Positions 24,891 through 31,114 of a DNA stretch of 35,916 nt are shown here, one piece after another. Every line of letters begins with the position of its first letter. Within the stretch, counting starts at the first letter, position 1. The notes beneath the pieces were generated by a model. It did not search any database. It was not told where the DNA came from and worked only from the letters and a program-made list of their open reading frames with translations. Position numbers and translations under genes: made by a program. This stretch comes from a bacterium (lineage in GTDB: Bacteria > Patescibacteriota > Microgenomatia > Levybacterales > UBA12049), in assembly GCA_021785915.1 (NCBI GenBank), contig JAJYEF010000005.1, positions 1 through 35,916 of the forward strand, given 5' to 3'.

Positions 24891-24899
24891 ATTATACCA
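24891..24899 (-). promoter_or_regulatory. Predicted extended -10, leaderless promoter
   Basis: The minus strand reads TGGTATAAT (24899-24891), ending seven bases before the ATG at 24883. The gap beyond it (24900-25046) holds no gene I can support. Confidence 0.62.
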
Positions 24900-25046
24900 A
24901 AAAATTTAATAAAATCAAACTATAGGGTAAAGATAAAGTAAGTTTGTGGAGTTTAATATAGATTCTTGTACCCTCAACGCAAATACCATCGAACCGTTCC
25001 TTGTCTGGATTTACAAGTTGATGGACGCCTTCGGATACAAGAGTAA

Positions 25047-25055
25047 TGGTATAAT
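25047..25055 (+). promoter_or_regulatory. Predicted extended -10 promoter of the interrupted small gene
   Basis: TGGTATAAT (25047-25055) lies 11 bases before ATG 25067 and just before ATG 25058. It supports the view that the coding region begins upstream of the in-frame TAG at 25154. Confidence 0.58.
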
Positions 25056-25066
25056 AAATGAAACTT

Positions 25067-25378
25067 ATGAGCAATAGCGTAAAAATACTGTCGGAAGACA
25101 GAATTCAACTTACACAAGACCAGAAAAACTTGATTGAACTTGCTTTTGTTAAATAGGTTCTACCGGAAGACGCTGAATATATGGAAAAAGTGCGAAAAGA
25201 AAGTGGAGAAGACTCTTACGGTAAACTAAACGAGTATTTTACTAACAGATACGGTTTAGATTTTGGAACGATTTATTTATCCGCAATCATGGGAGGGAAA
25301 GAAAAATACGAAGAAACAGTTGAATTAATTGAAAAAGCTAGAGCAGAAGAAAGAATTAGAAACTTGAAGAAAAATTAA
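25067..25378 (+). pseudogene. Small hypothetical gene interrupted by an in-frame TAG
   Basis: From ATG 25067 (or 25058) the frame reads MSNSVKILSEDRIQLTQDQ and on to AFVK, then meets TAG at 25154-25156, and continues in the same frame without another stop to 25378. The second half, from ATG 25181, encodes a 65-aa acidic-basic helical piece (GLDFGTIYLSAIMGGKEKYEET...). Read through, the product is about 103 aa. The promoter is at the far upstream start, so the stop most likely reflects a nonsense mutation; downstream re-initiation at 25181 or TAG read-through cannot be excluded. Family not recognised. Its end overlaps the XRE gene by four bases. Confidence 0.5.
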
Positions 25379-25605
25379 GAAGGAAAAATTTCAGAAGCGT
25401 CAATTTTTAACACTTTAATAAGTTTAGACAGTTTATTTATTGTTAAGTTTATTTCTCCTCGTTCAATTTTTGCATAATAATTTCCCTTGCCTTTAATACC
25501 TGCAAGTTTTGCAACTTGTTCTTGGGTAAGACCTAATTGTTCTCTTGCCTTTTTTAGCTTAATGCCTAGTATTTTAGTGACTAATTTACTTTTTGTATTG
25601 GTCAT
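25375..25605 (-). CDS. XRE-family helix-turn-helix regulator
   Basis: The 76-aa protein is a single Cro/C1-type HTH: IKLKKAREQLGLTQEQVAKLAGI (helices 1-3) followed by YYAKIERGEINLTINKLSKLIKVLKIDASEIF. It should bind DNA as a dimer. A TGCTATACT extended -10 sits eight bases before its ATG, giving a leaderless transcript. It faces the interrupted small gene tail to tail with a four-base overlap, an arrangement sometimes seen for toxin/antitoxin or phage-derived modules, but no toxin is recognisable here. Confidence 0.87.
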   Translation of the reverse strand: MTNTKSKLVTKILGIKLKKAREQLGLTQEQVAKLAGIKGKGNYYAKIERGEINLTINKLSKLIKVLKIDASEIFPS

Positions 25606-25613
25606 ATATGGTT

Positions 25614-25622
25614 AGTATAGCA
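25614..25622 (-). promoter_or_regulatory. Predicted extended -10 promoter of the XRE gene
   Basis: The minus strand reads TGCTATACT (25622-25614), ending eight bases before the ATG at 25605. Confidence 0.55.
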
Positions 25623-25668
25623 TAGGTATAGGATTTTAGATTATATAAATAAATATTTCGTCACAGAA

Positions 25669-27393
25669 TTAAATTATGCGCAGTAACTCTTTAGCATTTG
25701 TTAAATTTGATTCTTGATCGTTTAAGCATAATAATGCTTGCTTTTCATCGATGGTTTTTCTGCCTTTTTGTTCCATACCTTCTTTTACAGCATTTTCGAT
25801 CTCTGAAATGGTTACCTCTAACGTTTCATCCAATTGATTTCTATAGCTGTAGATGCTTCTTGTAACTCTCTCTGAAAAATCATATCTTGATCTTCCACAG
25901 TGCTTATCAAATTCCTCTATGGTTCTACTTTTAATATTATCGTAAAGAAGTTTACCTGAAATGAATTTGGGAAGCTTAGAAACAATTGGAGTGAAAAACT
26001 CCACATCTACTTTTATCTCATCAAAAGAAAATTTAAACTCTACCTCATCGATTAAATTTTCCTCAGTTTCAAACGGTTTTGCTTTTATGTCAAACAGATT
26101 TGAAGAAAGCTCAATTACTTTATTCAGTGACTTATTCGTTTCGGTGGAAAATCTTCCGATGATAGATTTTAAGGACGTCTGAAGTTTAATTTCCTCTTCT
26201 TTTCTCCAAATGCTGAATATCTCTTTAATTTTTGTTTCCAGAAAAATATTTAATTTTTCGGCAAGCTGACTGCTTCCATGAGCTTTATTCTTTCCATAAA
26301 ATTCAGCAAGCTCCTCAAGAAGTAAGGGCAACTTTTCAACTTTTAGAATTTCTATATCTTCAATTAAGCTTTGATTCACAAGTTTTTGGACTTGTCCTTC
26401 CAGAATATAATCTATATCTTCTTTTTGCTGTTCTATATTTCCTATTTCTTTTTCAAACGCTACAACTTTTTCTTTTAGTAAAGATAGCGGAGTTTTAATC
26501 GTTTGTTTTTTTAGTTCTAGAATTAACTCTATCTCGTTAATTATGTATGACATTTTCTTCATCACTGACTCTTTAATAACTTTTGTCCTTTCTTTTTTCA
26601 GAAAAGAATTAAGTTCGGTTTCAAAATCCAAGAGCCTGCTCTCTTTTAACGCCTTTTTGTTATTTTTGCTCTTTCCATCCAGTCCCAGTTTCGAAGAAAG
26701 GGGATAAAACTTTAATTCTTTTACATCAAGGCTTTTTTCAACGACCTGTTTTGTAAAATCCAAAGATTGATTTCTTTCTTTTTCCTCAACTTGGTCGATT
26801 TTATTTTGAACAAAAAGTATTTTTCCCAAGTAATCTTTTATTGATAATAGGAATTGAAGCTCTGCTTGACTAATGGGTGGATCTGCGGTTACTACGAATA
26901 TGCCAACATCTGCCTTAGGTACAAAATCATAGGCAACATCAGTATTGTGTTTATATACCGAACCTACTCCCGGAGTGTCGACTATTTGAACACCTGATTT
27001 TAGAAAATCTGATTGATATTCTATTTCTACTTTATCAACCTGTTTTTTGTTTTCGGGATTTTTATTCTCGGTTACATAATCCTCCAATTCTTCGCTTTTT
27101 ATCTCAATTGTTTTACCATTTAAAAAAACAACGGAAATCTTTCTTTTATCTCCATATTTAATTATCGTCACTATTGAAGTTAAGGGAACAACAGAGGTAG
27201 GAAGGATACTCTCGCCAAGTAGAGCATTGATTAAAGAGGATTTGCCCCTTTTAAATTGACCTAAAATCACTATTTGAACTTCATTTTTTTGAAGTTTTTC
27301 AGAAAGAGCAAGTACTTTTTTACTTAACCCATCATTTTCTTTTACTATCTCAAGGCTATCAAGAATTTTTAATGAATTTATTAAGTTATCCAT
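25669..27393 (-). CDS. Bacterial dynamin-like GTPase
   Basis: The 574-aa protein has an N-terminal GTPase domain of the dynamin type: GQFKRGKSS (G1, 45-53), Thr72 in PLTSIV (G2), DTPG (G3, 139-142) and NKID (G4, 197-200), followed by long helices with coiled-coil character (about 280-420) and a basic C-terminal helical part. Such proteins bind and reshape membranes and often act in membrane stress. There is no clear membrane helix, so it would associate peripherally. Its leader matches a fluoride riboswitch ending in a perfect intrinsic terminator just before the ATG. It is divergent from the toroid-repeat gene. Confidence 0.9.
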   Translation of the reverse strand: MDNLINSLKILDSLEIVKENDGLSKKVLALSEKLQKNEVQIVILGQFKRGKSSLINALLGESILPTSVVPLTSIVTIIKYGDKRKISVVFLNGKTIEIKSEELEDYVTENKNPENKKQVDKVEIEYQSDFLKSGVQIVDTPGVGSVYKHNTDVAYDFVPKADVGIFVVTADPPISQAELQFLLSIKDYLGKILFVQNKIDQVEEKERNQSLDFTKQVVEKSLDVKELKFYPLSSKLGLDGKSKNNKKALKESRLLDFETELNSFLKKERTKVIKESVMKKMSYIINEIELILELKKQTIKTPLSLLKEKVVAFEKEIGNIEQQKEDIDYILEGQVQKLVNQSLIEDIEILKVEKLPLLLEELAEFYGKNKAHGSSQLAEKLNIFLETKIKEIFSIWRKEEEIKLQTSLKSIIGRFSTETNKSLNKVIELSSNLFDIKAKPFETEENLIDEVEFKFSFDEIKVDVEFFTPIVSKLPKFISGKLLYDNIKSRTIEEFDKHCGRSRYDFSERVTRSIYSYRNQLDETLEVTISEIENAVKEGMEQKGRKTIDEKQALLCLNDQESNLTNAKELLRII

Positions 27394-27396
27394 AAA

Positions 27397-27467
27397 TAAA
27401 AAAAACTTCTACAAAAACATAGAAGTCATTAGCAATATAAGCCTTAAAAAGCGAACTTCATCGCTTA
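27397..27467 (-). promoter_or_regulatory. Fluoride riboswitch (crcB motif) upstream of the dynamin-like gene
   Basis: Read on the minus strand, the leader has hairpin GCGA-TGAAGT-TCGC (27464-27451), a short second stem (about 27443-27431), TAATG, then ACTTC (27426-27422), which pairs perfectly with loop bases GAAGT (27459-27455) as the fluoride-riboswitch pseudoknot. ACTTC is also the 5' arm of the terminator next to the ATG, so ligand binding should block termination: a transcriptional ON switch. The promoter is TTGATT (27501-27496), 18 bases, TAAAAT (27477-27472). The match is to the known consensus by eye. Confidence 0.82.
27398..27426 (-). terminator. Riboswitch-controlled intrinsic terminator
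   Basis: On the minus strand ACTTCTA (27426-27420) and TAGAAGT (27411-27405) form a perfect 7-bp stem with loop TGTTTTTG, followed by seven T (27404-27398). It ends five bases before the dynamin-like ATG and overlaps the pseudoknot strand of the aptamer. Confidence 0.82.
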
Positions 27468-27489
27468 TTGTATTTTACAGCTTAATATA

Positions 27490-27566
27490 TGATAAAATCA
27501 ATCTAAGAGTGATGAAGCTCACCTAATTGTTCCTATGAACTGACAGCTTCTACGACTGTAGGAGCC
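27490..27566 (+). promoter_or_regulatory. Promoter and fluoride riboswitch of the toroid-repeat gene
   Basis: Extended -10 TGATAAAAT (27490-27498) starts a leader with hairpin GTGA-TGAAGC-TCAC (27509-27522), second stem GTTC/GAAC (27529-27532 with 27537-27540), TGACA, then GCTTC (27546-27550), which pairs perfectly with loop GAAGC (27514-27518). This matches the fluoride aptamer. GCTTCTAC (27546-27553) can instead pair with GTAGGAGC (27558-27565), hiding the AGGAG ribosome site two bases before the ATG. Ligand binding should free it: a translational ON switch. Confidence 0.82.
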
Positions 27567-28391
27567 ATGTTTGATAAACAGAAAATCATAGACTACACGG
27601 AGGATAAACATCTAAAAGACGGGGGTTATTTTTTCGCTAAAGTCGAACCTTCTAGCGGTCTTGATACCTATTACGCTGTAAAAATCCTCAAAATGCTAGG
27701 AATGAAACCGCAAGACCCTTTGGGAGTAAAAAGATTTTTCCTCGATATGGAAGCTTCAGAAGGAATTGACGATATTACGGGACTGTATCTTAATCTAGAA
27801 ACACTAAAAGAGATTGGATACGATTTAACTCGTTTTAGATGCTATGAATCTATCGTTAAAGAAACACAAAATAGACATGGGGGATTTGGAACTGTTGGCG
27901 AACTCTATGTCGAGATTGCTTCAGAACTTGAAACAACCTATAGAGCTGTTGTAATTTCAAACGATTTAAATTGCTCTCTAGATAAAAATTCTCTTGTTGA
28001 GTTTATTTTTTCTTTTCAAAATAAAGATGGAGGTTTCGGAAGTAAAGGACTTTCTCTTCTTTCAACAACTTACTACGCTCTTTCAATACTTCAAGAACTT
28101 GGTGAACGGAAAAAAATTGCAAAAATTCCGAATTTTTTATTGGATATAGAAAGAAGCAATTTTTTTAACTTTTACTTAGAAGATATATTTTGGTTAACAG
28201 AAAGTTTACAACTCCTTAAACAAAAACCAAGAGATACAAAAACGATAATATCCTTTTTAGAGATGTGCATCCGGATTGACGGCGGATTTTCTCGTTCAAT
28301 AAACTTGGGAATTTCAACACTTGAGGATACATATTATGCAGTAACAATTCTTAAGAGATTGGAAGAATACGGAATACAAGAATTTGTCTAA
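27567..28391 (+). CDS. Alpha/alpha-toroid repeat protein (prenyltransferase beta-subunit/terpene cyclase type)
   Basis: The 274-aa protein contains four repeats of the pattern DGGF...TYYA..IL..L: at 17-45 (KDGGYFF, LDTYYAVKIL), 103-131 (RHGGFG, ETTYRAV), 152-178 (KDGGFG, STTYYALSIL) and 237-265 (IDGGFS, LEDTYYAVTIL). This is the repeat of protein prenyltransferase beta subunits and squalene-cyclase-type toroids. The zinc ligands of prenyltransferases and the DxDD acid motif of cyclases are not seen, so the enzyme activity is unknown; binding of a hydrophobic ligand is possible. It is controlled by a fluoride riboswitch and followed after 11 bases by a small membrane protein. Confidence 0.78.
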   Translation: MFDKQKIIDYTEDKHLKDGGYFFAKVEPSSGLDTYYAVKILKMLGMKPQDPLGVKRFFLDMEASEGIDDITGLYLNLETLKEIGYDLTRFRCYESIVKETQNRHGGFGTVGELYVEIASELETTYRAVVISNDLNCSLDKNSLVEFIFSFQNKDGGFGSKGLSLLSTTYYALSILQELGERKKIAKIPNFLLDIERSNFFNFYLEDIFWLTESLQLLKQKPRDTKTIISFLEMCIRIDGGFSRSINLGISTLEDTYYAVTILKRLEEYGIQEFV

Positions 28392-28402
28392 AATCGGTAA
28401 TT

Positions 28403-28633
28403 ATGAAAGAACAGCTTTTGATTTATTTTTGGAAATTTTTTCTTCCTGCCGAAAAAATTGAAGAAAAGAAAAAAGAACTTTTAATTAAAAAGATTAAGTA
28501 TCACGTTGAACACACATCGGGAGGAGGAATATTCTTTACGTTTTGGGAAAAGATAAAAATTCTTGGCTTTGTCGGTTTTTTAATTCTTATAAGTTTTTCA
28601 ATATTTTTCTTATTAGCTTTTGTATCAAAATAA
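28403..28633 (+). CDS. Small membrane protein with one C-terminal helix
   Basis: Family not recognised. The 76-aa product has a charged helical N-terminal part (EKIEEKKKELLIKKIKYHVEH, about 17-37), a glycine turn (SGGG) and one strong membrane helix (about 52-73, ILGFVGFLILISFSIFFLLAF) at the C-terminus, so it is probably tail-anchored. It begins 11 bases after the toroid-repeat gene and has no promoter of its own in the gap, so it should share the fluoride-riboswitch transcript. Confidence 0.65.
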   Translation: MKEQLLIYFWKFFLPAEKIEEKKKELLIKKIKYHVEHTSGGGIFFTFWEKIKILGFVGFLILISFSIFFLLAFVSK

Positions 28634-28634
28634 A

Positions 28635-29093
28635 TTAAGATATTTTGTATTTTTGTTTTAAAGCAATAACATCATCCGATTGCGTAAACTCATTAAGCGC
28701 CGTAGTCACAGCAGATATTCCAAAAACTGCAGTCGGGAAAGAAAAACAAAAATCAAATCCCTTAAGCACACCCCTTCGAAGTCTCTGTGCTGTACGAATA
28801 GTTTCTGAATCGGGGAGCTCATTAACGAGCTTATCAAGCACAATTCCAAAAGAAGCAAGGGTTTTTGCTAAGGTTGCCCTTAAAGCAATGTCTGTATCCT
28901 GATTTTTAATTTTTCTGATTAGAAGTGGAATTACGTTAGATGAATAGTTGACTACTCTATCATATTCGCTATTTTGGTAAACTTTTTCTATCCTATATCC
29001 CCATAAACCGACGACGTCTACCAGTCTGTCTCCTTTTGCTAAGTCCAGTCCTGTAAAAATACTTGTATTTATTTCTGTTTCCCGTTTTGGCAT
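28635..29093 (-). CDS. Hypothetical protein
   Basis: I do not recognise this 152-aa protein. The N-terminal third is polar, the middle is a helical region (VIPLLIRKIKNQDTDIALRATLAKTLASFG) that looks like one HEAT-like helix pair, and the last part (GFDFCFSFPTAVFGISAVTTAL) is weakly hydrophobic, too short and polar for a sure membrane span. It follows the truncated helicase fragment by 17 bases and so may be expressed from the promoter at 29446-29473. It converges with the small membrane protein gene with a one-base gap. Confidence 0.55.
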   Translation of the reverse strand: MPKRETEINTSIFTGLDLAKGDRLVDVVGLWGYRIEKVYQNSEYDRVVNYSSNVIPLLIRKIKNQDTDIALRATLAKTLASFGIVLDKLVNELPDSETIRTAQRLRRGVLKGFDFCFSFPTAVFGISAVTTALNEFTQSDDVIALKQKYKIS

Positions 29094-29110
29094 TAAGTTT
29101 TAAATAAAAA

Positions 29111-29332
29111 TTAATTTATAATTCTACTTAAATTCTGAATAAATTTCTGCTGGTTGTTAATTAGTTCATCAGTTTTAAAATTCCTAAGCTCTCTAACTGC
29201 CTGAGCTGATAACTTTTTTAAAGTTTGGTCATTTTCCAATACATCTTCGTCAACTTCAAGAGCTGTTTTATTTATACCTAACAACTTTAGACTTGAAAGA
29301 GAACGTATGCGTGAGAGTGCAACATAACTCAT
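29111..29332 (-). pseudogene. C-terminal remnant of a second PIF1-like helicase
   Basis: The 73-aa frame (M)SYVALSRIRSLSSLKLLGINKTALEVD and onward aligns from end to end with the last 73 residues of the intact PIF1-like helicase at 31115-32443 (GYVALSRVRSLSSMKLMGVN), clearly more than half identical. All ATPase motifs except the last helicase motif are gone. It is a decayed duplicate whose 5' part was deleted. It could still be translated by coupling from the upstream 35-aa frame (ATGA overlap). Confidence 0.82.
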
Positions 29333-29436
29333 TCTCCAAATAACTCGTTAAATATATCTTCGTACATGCTTTGTATATACAGATCCCACGGGTAGGCGAC
29401 AAATAATCTTTTTTTCGTCTTTATGTCCAAGTTCAT
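29329..29436 (-). pseudogene. 35-aa frame fused upstream of the helicase remnant
   Basis: From ATG 29436 a short frame encodes KTKKRLFVAYPWDLYIQSMY and ends FNELFGE at TGA 29329-29331, overlapping the helicase remnant start as ATGA. The peptide looks like the N-terminus of a larger nucleotide-binding or TIR-like protein (FVAYPWDLY), cut off at the point where the helicase fragment begins. It has a good promoter. Most likely a gene start left behind by a deletion; a short expressed peptide is possible. Confidence 0.45.
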
Positions 29437-29445
29437 AGTTAGCCT

Positions 29446-29473
29446 ATTATATCTCTTGATTTAAATTGTGCAA
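29446..29473 (-). promoter_or_regulatory. Predicted near-leaderless promoter of the truncated region
   Basis: On the minus strand TTGCAC (29473-29468), a 16-base spacer and TATAAT (29451-29446) end nine bases before ATG 29436. It would drive the 35-aa frame, the helicase remnant and the 152-aa gene. Confidence 0.58.
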
Positions 29474-29598
29474 GAAACATTAAACGATATTTTTAGCTTG
29501 CGCTTCGCAGAATTAAAGGTCTACGTCGCACAACTCAAGATGTGCGATTTACATAAAATATTTGATTTCTTAGTTTTCTAAGAGTATCTTTTACTTAA

Positions 29599-29796
29599 AT
29601 GCAGCTTTCAGACGAATCGATACAGGAGTTTAAAGAAATATTTAAAAAAGAGTATGGAAAAGAATATACGGATTCTGAAGCAAGAGAAGCTGCGAAAAAT
29701 CTCGTTGGATTTTTCGATCTTTTGATTAAGGTTGACCAACGAAATAAGCAAAATAAGAACAAATCTAATGCTGGCAAAGATGATTATGAGTTATAA
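29599..29796 (+). CDS. Small conserved helical protein
   Basis: This 65-aa acidic/basic helical protein (MQLSDESIQEFKEIFKKEYG, then SEAREAAKNLVGFFDLLIKV) resembles a small protein type often seen in candidate-phyla and phage-like genomes; no function is known to me. Two helices are expected, with a disordered Lys/Asn-rich tail. It stands between the decayed helicase fragment and the second enolase, converging with the latter. Upstream, dyads at 29526-29547 (TCGCACA/TGTGCGA) and 29569-29582 (CTTAG/CTAAG) could be operator or RNA hairpins. Confidence 0.62.
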   Translation: MQLSDESIQEFKEIFKKEYGKEYTDSEAREAAKNLVGFFDLLIKVDQRNKQNKNKSNAGKDDYEL

Positions 29797-29812
29797 ATTT
29801 GTGTAGGTTTAA

Positions 29813-31108
29813 TTAGAAGTTTCTGAAGCTAGACAGACCCGTTCCGTAATTAGTTTTTCCCACAAGCATTCTTTCGATTCGCATCAGTCTGTTATATTTC
29901 GCCACCCGTTCAGACCTTGCCGGAGCGCCGGTTTTCATTTGTCCGATACCCATCGCAACCGTAAAGTCCGCAATAAAAGTGTCCTCAGTCTCTCCGCTTC
30001 TATGGGAAACAACAGATGTCATGTTATTTTTTCTGGCAAGTAATACCGCATCAATCGTTTCGGTTAAAGTTCCTATTTGATTTAACTTTATTAAAACAGA
30101 GTTCGTAGTTTTATTATCAATACCTCTTTGGATTCGTTTTACATTGGTGACATACAAATCATCTCCGACAATTTGGAGTTTATCTCCGAAGGAAGCCGTA
30201 AATTTTCCAAAAGCATTCCAGTCGTCTTCGGCGAAGATATCTTCCATAGAGATAATCGGGTATTTTGAGGCAAGGTTTTGGAAAAAGCCTGAAAGATCGT
30301 CGCTTGTTACTGTTTTTCCTTCCTTGGTAAGGTTATATTTTCCGTCAACAAAAAATTCCGAAGCAGCAGGGTCAATTCCGAACGAAATGTCTCCTCCGAG
30401 TTTGTATCCGGCTTTTTGGATAGCTTCTGATAAAAGCTCGAAAGGTTCTTCGTTTGAAGAAACTTTTGGAGCAAAACCTCCTTCATCTCCAACGGTTATG
30501 GCATAACCTTTTTCCTTAATTATGCCTTTTAATATCTGATAAACCTCCGCATTCATTCTGATTGCTTCAACCACAGATTTGGCTCCGATAGGGAAAAGCA
30601 TGTATTCTTGAATATCGGTTGCCCAATTTGCGTGTTTTCCACCATTCATCACATTCATTTCGGGGATTGGCATAATGTAAGTTCCGTTAAAATCTGGGTT
30701 AAATTTAGTGAGGTATTCATAGAGTTCTTTCTTTTCTGATGCGCTTTCAGCTCTGGCAGCACTTAAAGAAACAGAAAGAATTGCATTTGCCCCAAGATTA
30801 GCTTTATTTTCAGTTCCGTCTAATTCAATCATGGTCTGATCAAGTTTATTTTGATCTTGAGCGTCTAATCCAATAACTGCTTGGGAAATCTTAGAATTGA
30901 CGTTTTCAACGGCTTTTAGCACTCCTAAACCGTTATATCTGCTCTTGTCTCCATCTCTAATTTCTACAGCCTCGTACTTACCTGTGGAGGCACCAGAGGG
31001 TATTGCATCCCATCCTTTTGATCCGTCTTCAAGCACGGTTACAGCCTCAATTGTCGGGTTGCCGCGGCTATCTAAAATTTCTTGCGCTTGAACTGATTTA
31101 ATTTTCAT
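29813..31108 (-). CDS. eno: Enolase (canonical copy)
   Basis: Enolase converts 2-phosphoglycerate to PEP and is a classic fluoride-inhibited enzyme (with Mg and phosphate). The 431-aa protein has the normal signatures: LDSRGNPTIEA (12-22), IPSGASTGKYEA, MNVMNGGKHA, DIQEYMLFP, VGDEGGFAP, SMEDIFAEDDW, VGDDLYVTN, LIKLNQIGTLTET with Lys341, SHRSGETEDTFIADF, and KTGAPARSERVAKYN. It closely follows family consensus, unlike the paralogue at 13080-14342. It is the last gene of the series that begins with the fluoride-riboswitch-controlled pyrophosphatase, six bases after the helicase, so it may be raised under fluoride. Confidence 0.96.
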   Translation of the reverse strand: MKIKSVQAQEILDSRGNPTIEAVTVLEDGSKGWDAIPSGASTGKYEAVEIRDGDKSRYNGLGVLKAVENVNSKISQAVIGLDAQDQNKLDQTMIELDGTENKANLGANAILSVSLSAARAESASEKKELYEYLTKFNPDFNGTYIMPIPEMNVMNGGKHANWATDIQEYMLFPIGAKSVVEAIRMNAEVYQILKGIIKEKGYAITVGDEGGFAPKVSSNEEPFELLSEAIQKAGYKLGGDISFGIDPAASEFFVDGKYNLTKEGKTVTSDDLSGFFQNLASKYPIISMEDIFAEDDWNAFGKFTASFGDKLQIVGDDLYVTNVKRIQRGIDNKTTNSVLIKLNQIGTLTETIDAVLLARKNNMTSVVSHRSGETEDTFIADFTVAMGIGQMKTGAPARSERVAKYNRLMRIERMLVGKTNYGTGLSSFRNF

Positions 31109-31114
31109 ATTATT

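Noticed and set aside
24892-25074. Minus-strand frame of 60 codons
   Set aside because: No ribosome site or promoter fits, its composition is not coding-like, and it overlaps the promoters of the two flanking genes.
25154-25156. In-frame TAG as evidence for an alternative genetic code
   Set aside because: All other genes read normally with TAA, TAG and TGA as stops; murT and rplS end in TGA and pyrG ends in TAG.
27401-27570. Intergenic similarity with 34713-34879 as an insertion sequence or MITE end
   Set aside because: No target-site duplication or transposase; the similarity is explained by the paired aptamers and promoters.
29526-29547. TCGCACA/TGTGCGA dyad as another riboswitch or terminator
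   Set aside because: No T-run follows and it lacks the GYGATG loop of the fluoride aptamers; kept only as a possible operator.
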